Shown: in pieces, positions 11,601 through 21,063 of the stretch
Numbering within the stretch: the stretch's first letter is position 1
How the letters are laid out: each line of letters begins with the position of its first letter
Assembly (NCBI GenBank): GCA_905178155.1
Contig: CAJINV010000012.1
Location: forward strand, 1,492,492 to 1,556,491
Direction of reading: 5' to 3'
DNA from: Amoebophrya sp. A120
Lineage: Eukaryota > Sar > Dinophyceae > Syndiniales > Amoebophryaceae
Length of the DNA: 64,000 nucleotides
Translations under genes and position numbers: made by a program
The notes under the pieces: model-generated
What the model saw: the letters and a program-made list of their open reading frames with translations, nothing else
What the model was told of the DNA's origin: nothing
Databases searched by the model: none

Positions 11601-11980
11601 GAGAGCGACTCAACAGAGAATTTGCAACTCGGTGGTGCGGCCGACAACCTGTCGGGCGACCATAACCTTCCGTTTTCCGCGGCCGATCTGGGTATGGAGG
11701 GGGAGACGCAGACTTCGTCGAATGGATTGGGATTTTTCAGGTAGAGACTACTTTTAACGGATCTGTTGTCAGAGACAATACATGCTGCTGTTGTCGATTT
11801 GTTGTTCGTGTGACGTCAGGAATGATCTAGTGAAATCACAGCTCTTGCTCTTTCTCCAATATCAGTGCGTCGTCCACGACAACGACCCGCCAAAACCAGT
11901 ACGGTTCGAACGGGGTCGAAGGGGATGACCAGCGAACGGAAACTGGCAAGCGGATTAACGGGTCTACCGCGAACGTCTGA
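8674..11980 (+). CDS. Type I-like membrane protein of unknown function, split by a GC-rich TIR element
   Basis: The ATG at 8674 begins a hydrophobic leader (MGCFSRWWRCIAVVSLRLVR) that looks like a signal peptide. The luminal part contains HFWLFSFVDKHGREPHEGL. Exon 1 runs to 9216. A GT...AG intron 9217-9848 is in phase 0 and joins AVQKPD to PEGSPESAK. The long second exon (9849 to about 11090) carries an S/T/A-rich stalk, one membrane helix (VVLYVTFLLIVAFFVFLLRK, about 10710-10765) and an acidic tail. Further exons are likely: 11250-11540 (GKWMKFGRGDGTSS), about 11585-11742 (SESDSTENLQLGGAADN) and 11866-11980 (NQYGSNGVEGDDQRTE, TGA 11978-11980). The last junction, AG|GTAGAG to ATCAG|T, is in frame. 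Donor and acceptor between 11090 and 11250 are unresolved. No known domain recognised. Confidence 0.55.
9204..9853 (+). mobile_element. GC-rich TIR element forming an intron, with telomere-like repeats and a 52-bp palindrome
   Basis: A 12-bp direct repeat ACAAAAGCCGGA (9204-9215, 9842-9853) brackets the insert. Inside are inverted repeats: GGATCATCCCCC from 9224, followed by three AAGATCACCCCCCTCAAG-like units, and the complement ending GGGGGGATGATCC at 9830. From 9293 runs a degenerate TTTAGGG array (TTTAGGTTTTAGGGCTTAGG), then a perfect palindrome 9332-9383 centred on GACGGCGCCGTC. Then come about 400 bp of C-rich sequence. The host reading frame is open to 9216 and resumes at 9849 with canonical GT and AG, so it acts as an intron. 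It is unlike introner families A-F: longer, GC-rich and with canonical splice ends. Confidence 0.7.
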
Positions 11981-13629
11981 GCGTGGAGCGGTTTTAGAAA
12001 AACCGAAATTCAATTTGGATTTGATTGTAGTGTAAGTAAGTATATTAATGCCTTTTTGAGATTTTCACTCTCAACTTTCATTTTTTTCGTTTACCTGATC
12101 AGATTGTTGTTGTACAAGTTTCGCATTGAATATAAATACAGGCTGAAAAACAAGCCAATGAATTTTGTTTCCGAGAAAGAACAAGGCCAGAAGTGTCTTT
12201 TGTAGTGAACATTAGGAAGCAAATAAAAATACCAATCGCTTACTCGCTCCTGATATCAAATGCAAACACGTCTGGGCCAGGCAAATAACTGCGGAGTTTG
12301 TCATGCAGAGATTGCATGGTCCAGAAGGTCTGGAATGCGGAGCCTAGCATCACAGGTTCTGCGAGGGCTCTGCAATGCCTTCTCAGCAGGAGAAACCCTC
12401 TCTCAGTGTGGCCAAAAGTTGAAGTTTTTTCTGCTCGTGCATGACAGATTTTCGCGTGACTGGCAGAGAGCATCACAAGTTTGAAGCTTGCGCCTTTTGT
12501 TCTCCGGACCAAGACGTATTTGCATGCGATACCTGACGTCCTTCTCCCAAGATCAGTCTTCTTTCCGACACGGCTGCCACGGAAAACCCAGTACTCTCCG
12601 GAGTCGACGATTTTTTTTGACGACGAGGGCAAAGTTGAATTTCAAATCCGAGTTTTGTTTGTACTGAATAAAAAATAAGATATCCCAATCAGAGTTGTAA
12701 CTTTTTCAAAATACGTCTTTTTAGCGGATGGGATGCGCCAGATGTTGTTAATGCAAATAAAGCTATCAACAAGTGTTTTTTGTCATGACGAAATCACTAT
12801 TGCAAGTGCAAAAGAAACTACTCAGCGGACCAAAAATTTCAAATGAAAATTGTACAGCACATGGAAGATGATGAAAAAATAATGTACACCACGGCGGACC
12901 AAATCCAAAGTGCGTCTTGCGCCGGGAACTCTTCGGTTGTTCACAGGCTGTCCATGTCCTCTTGTCATGCGGGTTTACCGTTCATGCTGCTCCTAGCGTA
13001 GGACCGGGGGTCTTTGCTAGTACGACCTCGCAACTTCAGCTTTCTTTCAAGAGTTTCATTTTTCTGTGGCCCGGACTCCTTTGTAAAGCAAAAGCGTAGA
13101 AGCTTACTTAATGAGAAGTTGACTTTTTTGCCAGTACCGCCTGAATAGCCATGGATGCGTACTTTTTGACGCGGCTGCTTCTTCGTTTGGAACGTAAGCC
13201 TTCAGCGATTCATTTCTTTTCTTCTCTTCTTCTGGAAATCGGTTCGTTTCTCATCGGAAGAGACCGACGGTCACGTTGGTTCCTGGCATTTGCTTCGCTC
13301 GCACAGTTCGGAAAACGAAAATTTTAAAGATCACACACCAAGATCACATCACTTGAGAGGCCGGCTCTTCCTGAGAAGCCGCCTCTTTCGTTCTACTGAG
13401 AAGCCGTTTCTTTCGTTCTACTCACAAGCCGCTTCTTTAGTTTGTTGGTACGCTGCTGAAGCGCAGCCTATCCCTCGATGATTACTTGTTTTTTTTTGAG
13501 GTGTCAACCCTAAGTATGTACTTACTTAAGTCGTCGATGTGCAATTTTTTCAAAGGATGCTACAAAGAATACTTCTTACTTGAGCCTCTTGTCATTTAGT
13601 ATCATCCCCGTCAAAACCTTCTGTGAAAA
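11981..13629. other. Mostly intergenic stretch with one stray introner and short direct repeats
   Basis: Apart from the introner at 12254-12531, I see no reliable gene. Open frames flank the introner on both strands but none is convincing. At 13361-13440 a motif of about 27 bp (GAAGCCG..TCTTTCGTTCTACT) is repeated about three times. Confidence 0.5.
12254..12531. mobile_element. Introner, family A, host gene not identified
   Basis: TIRs are TATCAAATGCAAACACGTCT and a matching end ...GACGTATTTGCATGCGATA. TSD CCTGA at 12249-12253 and 12532-12536. Excision leaves open frames on both strands, for example a + frame running to 12678 that ends IRVLFVLNKK, so the host exon could not be assigned. Confidence 0.85.
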
Positions 13630-16600
13630 ATGCGTTTGCGTAAGCGTCGGCGACGTCGCCGTAGTTTTGTGTCTCCCTTGTTTGCAATCTCGACGGTGGT
13701 GGTGCTGCACGACGCCGCGGAAATAGCGCACGCTTACGACGCCCACATTGCGGACAAGCATGTGACCGACCCCTTGACCGTCGGTCTGTACGCTGATCCG
13801 AATTGCACAAAATCGACCTTCTGGTCCGATGTGCTCCGGCAACTCAATGATGCCTGTAGTAATACGGGAGAGGGAACTACGACGTCGTTCAGGGGTGGCG
13901 CAACAAGAACTGCAGCAAGTGCTACTGCATTTCACGACCCGGAAGCGGCTTTCTTTACGGGTGCGGAGGAGGAAACTGATGCGGAACTTGCCGCAAATGT
14001 GTTGAACGACCAGGAAGAAATAGCAGAGCCGTTACCCACCCGCATTTGCTCTTCCGCGCAGCTGCACCAAAATAGGATCGCGCTGGCGGGGTTTTTTATG
14101 CGGAATTACGGGCTGAATGACTTGCTGAACAATGACGATGCGTGCCTGCTCGGGGCTTACTCCCTGTTTCTGTTCAACATCTGGAATGCGTGGAACGGAG
14201 GGAGCTTTCACGGGACGATAAGAAAAGTGGAAGCGAGGTACTAGTTCTGAGCGCCAGAAATAAGCTGGTCTTATCATGCAGGGTCTGCTACAAATAGGTG
14301 TTTACGTCGCAAGGAAGTATTCTGCTCGTTGTCGTGTAATTCTCATCTGCATGAGAAAGACGGCCTAGTACGATGGCATTAAAAGTGTATCCGTGCAGGC
14401 AGCTCAAATAAAATTGGCTTACTGTTCCATACACGCTGGTAAACTTCGCGATGCTGAACGACGGTTTTCTGGAAGGGGTAAGCATTTTTTGTGATGCATA
14501 GTGTTACCGTGGTAATTAGAATCTGTCGCTTCCCTTGCACGACAAACAGCACATGATAGATTTTCAACAGGCTCGACAATCGCTCTTCCGACAATAGGAG
14601 CAACCTTGCAAAACACTAAAACCCAGATGACGCCGCAATTCTACGAAGACTCCGCCTGGCCGTTGAAGGACGTCGAACTCCGTACCCTCCGAGCACAAAT
14701 CCTCTACAACGTACGAAAATACCGACAGCACTTCCTGTTGACCAACGTCACCACGACCGAAGAAGACGGGGGCCAAGTGTACCGCGACGAGCTCAAGCGG
14801 CAGCTTTCCCAGCGCAGCCGGCGGCAGTTTGCCGACATACCAAGTTGGGAATCCACCCCCTTTCACGCCTACACGGGTACGCCAATCCAAAACGTGCCAC
14901 AGACGAAGGTCCGGATTTTCGTGTATGACGACGGGTTATGCATTGCAAATATGTCTGGGTCTGGAAAGTTGAAACTTGTAAATGCTGGTCGTACATCAGT
15001 GTGAAATCTGTATTGCATGACCGACAGAAGTCGTAGCCTCTCATGTCATACAAAAGCGCAGTTTCTCATGCGGGGTTTGTATGAGAAAGCGTTCTACAGA
15101 CTTGTCATGCTTTTCTGCATAAGGCAGTGGTTTCATCATGCACATTGTAGCATCACAAGTTTCCTGACCCAGACATATTTGCATTTGATACGGCTTCAGC
15201 AAGGAAATTGGGAAACTGACCACTGGCGCGTCCTTTTGCCACCGGAGACAGTGTAACGAATACAAATACGGCTGGGTGGTCTGGAAACTTGTAATGCGGG
15301 TTCGACATCAATCGTGAGAACGCCGCAATTGAGAGCCAAGCATGGCAAGTTTTTGGGTTGCTAGGTGTTGCCGACTCTGCATGGCAAGCTGTGTTTTTGC
15401 ATGACAGACGAGCACTGGAGGGGTGTTTCTATTTGGGCAATGTGCATGACAGCCTTAAGAGTCATGCTGGCCGAGCATGACAAACTTCGCACTCTTCCGG
15501 ACCCAGACGTGTTTGCAATGCATACCGTGGGGCTCGGACGTCGGGTTCTACGATTTCTTCCGGCAGGCGCCCGAGATGACGAAAGACCCCGAAGTATCAT
15601 ATGTAAAAACGTCCCCACCCCATAGTCAAGTTGGGAACCTAGCAAGACAAATCCACAAGTTTTGGGAGCCACGCATGAGAAGTAGTTGCAGTCCGTAGCG
15701 TAGTGCATATTAGCAAGGACAATCGCATCACAAACCCATCTGCTTATCCTGTTTACAGCATTACAAATTCGACAATGCGATTGGAAATGCCTGTCATGAA
15801 GATGCGCATTACGAATCTCTCTGTAATCGCAAATCTGCATGACAACTCTTAGGGTGGGGACGTTTTTACTCATAATACGAAGAAGCGGATTTCTTTTTCG
15901 TCCCGGGTTTCGCACTCTGTCTCCAGGTCGCCAATTTGTACTCCTTGGACAAACTAGACGAGATTTACAGCAAGTTGATGAGCGATCTACCCTATTTAAA
16001 ACGGAACAACGGGCGGGACCACATTTTCACCTTCCATTACCAAGACGTGTTCCGGAGCTGGCGAAAATTCATCCCCAACGCGATTTTTCTGACGCCAGAG
16101 ACCGAGGTCGGGTTTGAGCTGTCCATCGACGAGCTGGGTTACGACCCGCTGCTCCAGCCGGTGTTTGACACGAGAAAGGACATCGTCACTCCTCCCTATA
16201 TGGAGTTCAAACACGTGTATCCTGAGTAACAACGTCCCCACCCCATAGTGTCAAGATGGGAAATCTGCTACACAAATCAGCCAGCTTAGGTTGTTGCGCA
16301 TGACACGCTTGGGTTGCTCGTAGTGTAATCTTGTTCAGGTCGTTTAGCAGCATCACAGATCTAGCCCACTATGCTGGTTGGAGCAATACAAATTCCAAAG
16401 CACGACTATCCAAGTCTTCCCATGGGGCTCCGCATGGGAAACATTTTCAGCATCCAGATGTGCATGACAACTATGGGCGGGTGGGGACATTCTTACTTAG
16501 GATAATGTCCTGGGGTTGCTCACGTTCAACAAACCTCTACGCGCGAGAACGATTTTCTGCTCCTTCGCGGGAAAATTGTGGCAGGACGTGGCGGAAGCGT

Positions 16601-18029
16601 ATGCGGTGCGGAACTATCAAATGCAACTATCTCTAGGTCTGGAAATTTGTGTTGCTGATATCTGCATTGCAGGGTGGCCGTCTGTACGGCATCACAGCAT
16701 GAGAAGTTTTCTTCAGCAGCTACCAAATCCAGCACGATCAAATAGTTGGGCACTGGTATTCATGCATCACAGATCTTGTTGTGCTTCAAATCTCGCATCA
16801 GAAATCCACCAGACCCAGACAAAAAGATTTGCAATGCATAGGAACAGCGTGAAAGAAATCTTCGGCGCGAAGGAGGACTGCCAGATCCACGCCGAGGAGT
16901 CCATGTCGCAATTGTTGAACAGCCGGCAAATGTATTCTCTGATGGGCGACAGCCGGTTTTGTCTGGTGCCCCGGGGCCGCGCCGCTATCAACTGTAAAAA
17001 TGTCTGGGTCTGGAAGAATCCAACTCGTCATGCTGATTTTGGATTCTAAAAAGATCTGTATTGCATGAGCAGCAAAGAGAGTCCAAGTGTTGCTACACGG
17101 AAAGAGCATTTGTCATGCGGTATAGGCATCAGGAAGCCCTCACAATAAAATCTGTGATGCTAGGGCATGCATCACAGACATCAGGAGTCATGCAAAATGT
17201 GCATGACAAACCTGGCAATCTTCCAGACCCAGACACTTTTACATTTGATAGCCGCCTGGTCCGTCCGATTTTTCGAGACCATGTGGGCGGGGTGCGTGCC
17301 GGTGATACTCAGTGACCACTTTGAAACGCCGTTTGAATCCCTGTTCGACGTGACAAAATTCGTCATCAAATTTCCCGTAGCGAAAATGAACGAGTTGTAC
17401 GACTACTTGAAATATCAACTGCAAATATGTCTGGGTCTGGAAGGTTGCGAGACTTGTCATGCTGGTTTGGCATGACCCTCACCCTTAACTCTGTATTGTG
17501 TGGCCACAAAAAGCCTCTCTCGCCTGTCATGCAAAAACCCATTTCTCGTGCGGAATACGCAGAACAGAAGCACGAAAAAACTTGTCATGCTTGGCAGCGC
17601 ATTACAGTGCATTTGTCATTGACTGACTTGCATCACAGGTTTCCAGACCCAGACATATTTGCAATGCATATGAAATCCATTCCCGTCTGGAAGCTCGAGC
17701 GCATGCAGTATGAGGCGCAGCGGGTGCGGTGCTGGTATCTGTACACGCAACCGGAGATTTCGTGGCTCGGGTCCGCCACGGTACTGCACACGCAACACCA
17801 GCTGGAGAACGTGTGTCCGAACTTGGGGTCCAGCCGAAACGCCTACCAAGCGACTTTGGAGTTGCTGGGCCGGAAGGTGCGGAAGTCGAGGAGTTTGGAC
17901 CGGTTTTTCTACCCGGTGGAGGGCATCGCGGGAAACTGGGCGGAGACAGAAGTGGTGGACATGAAGTCATTGGGGGTGGTGGGGAGTTTGAATTCCGAAT
18001 CCTCGGCTCTGATTCCTCTCTCGCGGTAG
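13630..18029 (+). CDS. Exostosin-family (GT47) glycosyltransferase, seven introners
   Basis: Exons: 13630-14226, 14399-14477, 14571-14936, 15191-15253, 15525-15594, 15878-16217, 16505-16614, 16841-16985, 17251-17412, 17671-18029. Counting one TSD per introner, they total 752 codons including the stop (751 aa). The basic N-terminus plus hydrophobic SPLFAISTVVVL suggests a type II signal anchor, as in Golgi glycosyltransferases. GT47 landmarks appear in order: TKVRIFVYD, DPEEADFFFVPGFALC, GRDHIFTFHYQD, RKDIVTPPYMEF, RTIFCSFAGKLW, DSRFCLVPRGRAAWSVRFFE and AGCVPVILSDHFETPFE. The last two blocks form the nucleotide-sugar half of the exostosin fold. Several are completed only by removing an introner exactly, for example RGRAA|WSVRFFE. 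The acceptor sugar cannot be told. The C-terminal ~100 residues are less conserved. Confidence 0.9.
14937..15190 (+). mobile_element. Introner, family A, in the GT47 gene
   Basis: Starts TATGCATTGCAAATATGTCT and ends CATATTTGCATTTGATA. The TSD is CGGGT / CGGCT (one mismatch). Excision joins FVYDD to GFSKEIGKLT. Confidence 0.87.
15254..15524 (+). mobile_element. Introner, family A (diverged), in the GT47 gene
   Basis: 5' end TAACGAATACAAATACGGCT followed by GGGTGGTCTGG; 3' end ...GTTTGCAATGCATA. TSD CAGTG / CCGTG (one mismatch). Excision gives HRR(Q/P)WGSDVGFYDFF. Only a 63-bp exon separates it from the previous introner. Confidence 0.82.
15595..15877 (+). mobile_element. Introner, family B, in the GT47 gene
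   Basis: Ends TATCATATGTAAAAACGTCC and ...GGACGTTTTTACTCATAATA. TSD CGAAG at 15590-15594 and 15878-15882. Excision joins KDPE to EADFFFVPG, rebuilding the family motif. Confidence 0.92.
16218..16504 (+). mobile_element. Introner, family B, in the GT47 gene
   Basis: Ends TATCCTGAGTAACAACGTCC and ...ATTCTTACTTAGGATA. TSD ACGTG / ATGTC has drifted but both copies read His-Val in frame (CAC GTG, CAT GTC). Excision gives EFKHVLGLLTFNK. Confidence 0.87.
16615..16840 (+). mobile_element. Introner, family A (short copy), in the GT47 gene
   Basis: Starts TATCAAATGCAACTATCTCT and ends AAGATTTGCAATGCATA. TSD GGAAC at 16610-16614 and 16841-16845. Excision joins AVRN to SVKEIFGAK. Confidence 0.9.
16986..17250 (+). 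mobile_element. Introner, family A, in the GT47 gene
   Basis: Starts TATCAACTGTAAAAATGTCT and ends CACTTTTACATTTGATA. TSD GCCGC at 16981-16985 and 17251-17255. Excision rebuilds PRGRAAWSVRFFE. Confidence 0.92.
17413..17670 (+). mobile_element. Introner, family A, in the GT47 gene
   Basis: Starts TATCAACTGCAAATATGTCT and ends CATATTTGCAATGCATA. TSD TGAAA at 17408-17412 and 17671-17675. Excision joins YDYLK to SIPVWKLER. Confidence 0.92.
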
Positions 18030-18695
18030 GAGGGGGAGAGAGTGTCTTGTCTTGCAGTACAACTTAGTCAGGTCGTATCCAAATCGCATCTTTAATGATT
18101 GTAGTTCTTGAAGCCTTCAGATCGGGTTGCATTATGGAATGGCACGAAGTAGAACAGAAATGAAAATCAGAAGAAGGAATTTTCTCTACCGATACTTCTG
18201 CACTCATGAGCTTTGACACAGTGTTCCAATCTATCGTGTAGCAGTAGCAATAAAGTCATGACGAAGAGTGAGATCAGGTCCTTTACCTTCAGTGGAATTC
18301 TCTTCGAAAGCGAAGCCGATCTTTCTTTGTCGAAGTTCCAAGGTAGATCTAAAGAAGCAGGTTTTACTTTTCAGAGAAAAGACTTCTACTTTTCAGAGAA
18401 GAGATCATCTTTTCGCATTGCTTTTCCAGCACAGCTGTTGCTTGCTGCATAGCCGTATTCTTTTTCCGTGAAACTTACAGCATCCATTTGTTCTTGACAG
18501 CGACAATTTCTAGCACGACGAGGACAAGGATCAGTAACGAGGTTTAGTAGAAATAGGACGGGGCAACCAGCGTAAGTACTAGTACAATGTAAGGACAAGC
18601 TTCACCTTTCGACAAAACAGAAGTTCGACTTACCTCCCTTCGCAGACGTATTCTATGAAAAGCCCGATCTCCCCTTCATACTAAACCAAACCACC

Positions 18696-20326
18696 ATGTC
18701 CGTGTTGCTCGAAACTTCCCTCGGCGACATCGTCATCGACTTGTTGGTAAAAGACTGCCCCAAAGCGAGCCAGAATTTTCTCAAACTCTGCAAGGCGAAG
18801 TTCTACAACAATGTGGTTTTCGATAAAATCGAGAAGGACTACCTGGCGTTTTTCGGCGCCTCCACGGGAAAACAGCAAAACGAGAATTGCAGTGCCTGGA
18901 ACTACATTTTAGGGAACGAGAAGCACGCGAAAAAGTTCTTCCACGATGAAATCCACAAAGACATTGTCCACGACGCGAAGGGGATCCTCGCCATGGCCAC
19001 CGAGTCCCCGGACAGCAATGGGAATCGGGTGTACTTGACGTTGCGCGAGGACCTGGAGCGGTTAGATGGGGCGCACACAATTTTCGGCCGGATCGCGGAG
19101 GAGGAGGGGCTGGAGGTACTGGACAAAGTGAACCAGGTGATGGTCGATCACTACAAGCGGCCGTTCCAAAACGTAAGGATAAAACACGTCATTGTGCTGG
19201 ATGATCCGTTCGACGATATTGCGGATGAGGACGGTATTTGAGTACATAGATGAGGCAAACTTCTCTTGTTTTTTTCTCTGTGGGCCGACGCATGACTGGT
19301 TCTGTCTGTCATGCAGGGGCCGCGTTTGGAAATGAAATTGTTGTCTGACTGCCCAACTTCAGGAACTCTCTTCTAATTACTTATCCAGGTTACGAGTCCC
19401 CAGCGGAAATTCTCGACAAGCAAATCGAAGATCTTCTCCAGGAGGAAAACGAGGACGCGGAGGCGCAGCTCGACCGTATCCGCAAGGCAGACGCGAAATC
19501 GCAGGCGATAACACTGGAACTGTTAAATGACTTACCCGATGCGGATATGAAACCCCCGGACAATGTGCTGTTCATCGCAAATCTGAACCCGGTGACGCAG
19601 GATTCAGATTTGCAGCTCCTTTTCGAGCGGTTCGGGTTAATTCGGTCCTGCCAGATCATTCGGGATTTCAAAACCGGGGATAGCTTGCAGTACGCATTTA
19701 TTGAGTACGAAGCCGAGCGCGACTGCGAGGAGGCCTTTTTCAAGATGCAGGGGGTGTTGGTGGACGGCAGGAGAATCCACTGCGACTTTTCGCAGTCCGT
19801 GTCGAAACAGTTCTCGCAGTTCAAATCCGGAAGAATTTCCGCGGATGAAATAGCGGGGATGAAGGGAGGGAAGGGGTTGCCCTCCGGGGGTAACAGCAGT
19901 GAAAACTACAAGCTGGACAACCCTTTCCTCGCGTTGAACGGGAAAAAAGGAAAGGGGAAGAAGGGCAAAGGAAAGGACGATTTCTTCGGTTTTGGAAAGG
20001 ATCGCGCTTCAGATAACCCAAACGCAATTCCAATTCCTTCGTCTTCTTCCAGACAGTACCTCCACCCGGACGACGCCGCTCAACATCCGTCTTCCAGAGA
20101 CGGAGGTAGTTCTAGGCGCGACAGAGACCATAATCCTCGGGACATTAGAGATCGTGATCGAGACCGCGAGTACAGTAGGCGATCGCGGTCTAGGTCACGA
20201 GACCGTGGCCGGGAGGCGAAAAGCAAAAAGCACAATAAAAGCCGAAGCAGGAGCCGAAAGCGGAAAAAATCCAGGTCGAAAAGTAGGGATAAAAAGGAGA
20301 AGAAACATGAAAAGAAGAGGAAGTGA
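18696..20326 (+). CDS. PPIL4-like: Cyclophilin-RRM protein, PPIL4 / CYP59 type
   Basis: Two exons (18696-19233, 19389-20326) joined by a canonical GT-AG intron of 155 bp, 491 aa. Domain order matches nuclear PPIL4/CYP59. Residues 1-175 are a cyclophilin-type PPIase ([33 protein letters not shown]). A linker and helical segment follow. The RRM has RNP2 LFIANL and RNP1-like LQYAFIEY at about 225-305. A Lys/Gly-rich stretch leads to an RS/RD-rich tail ([14 protein letters not shown]). In family members the tail links to SR proteins and RNA polymerase II, so a role in splicing or transcription is the family expectation. The catalytic arginine of the FHR motif is replaced (FDKIEKDY), so isomerase activity may be weak. 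There is no introner in this gene. The name is by homology of domain architecture. Confidence 0.93.
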
Positions 20327-20697
20327 CTTTTGCTTTTCAGATGAAGAAGTGAGTACAGGAGCGACTGTCGATTACTTAGTTTTACTGGGAATCTGCTTGC
20401 GTCAGCGCGAAGATCCGCGGAAAGAAACATAAAACGTCTCTAGAGAGTGCGACGGGCGATGTCGCTGAAGTATGCAAGGGCGCAACAGCTGCAGCGAGGA
20501 AAAGTGTTCGCTATGTATGGATACTACTTGTCAAGTGTCAGGCTGCAGTAGCGTCGTGGTTTCCGCTTCGTCCGCGTTCTGGTTTATGCTCTACGTCGTG
20601 ATGATAATCGTGTAATTGTTGCTTGCACTGGGACTGGAAGGACTAATTTCTATTTCTTCACTTCACAATCTCAACTCAAAAAATTCTAGGGAAACAA

Positions 20698-20785
20698 ATC
20701 TGTTGTCTGCGAAACGTAAAGTATATCTGTTGTCTGCGAAACGCAAAAACTCTGTCTCTGTTTCTGTTGTCTGCTAAACGCGAAG
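20698..20785. repeat. Three near-copies of a 19-bp motif
   Basis: TCTGTTGTCTGCGAAACG recurs three times (the third reads TGCTAAACG) with variable spacing. It sits in the 737-bp gap between the cyclophilin and F-box-like genes; I see nothing else in that gap. Confidence 0.5.
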
Positions 20786-21063
20786 GATACTATTTTCATT
20801 GGTTTGCTGCATTGTCATTGAGTTTTCACCACGGAAAACGAAGCTCTCGGAGTGTTGCCCTTTTCTGCGTCTTCTTCACGGAACTTTGAGTTTCCCCCGT
20901 CTTCTTGACAACCTGCTTGTCGTGAAGGTACAGTGCCACTTTCAACTTCTACGGACCACGGGTTGCACCCTGTTCCCCAGCCAGAATCAGCAACAAGCAC
21001 TGCTGCGTCCGTCGTGCTATCGTTGAGGTACAGCAGATCCGCCAAAAAAAACGAAAGCCAAAT

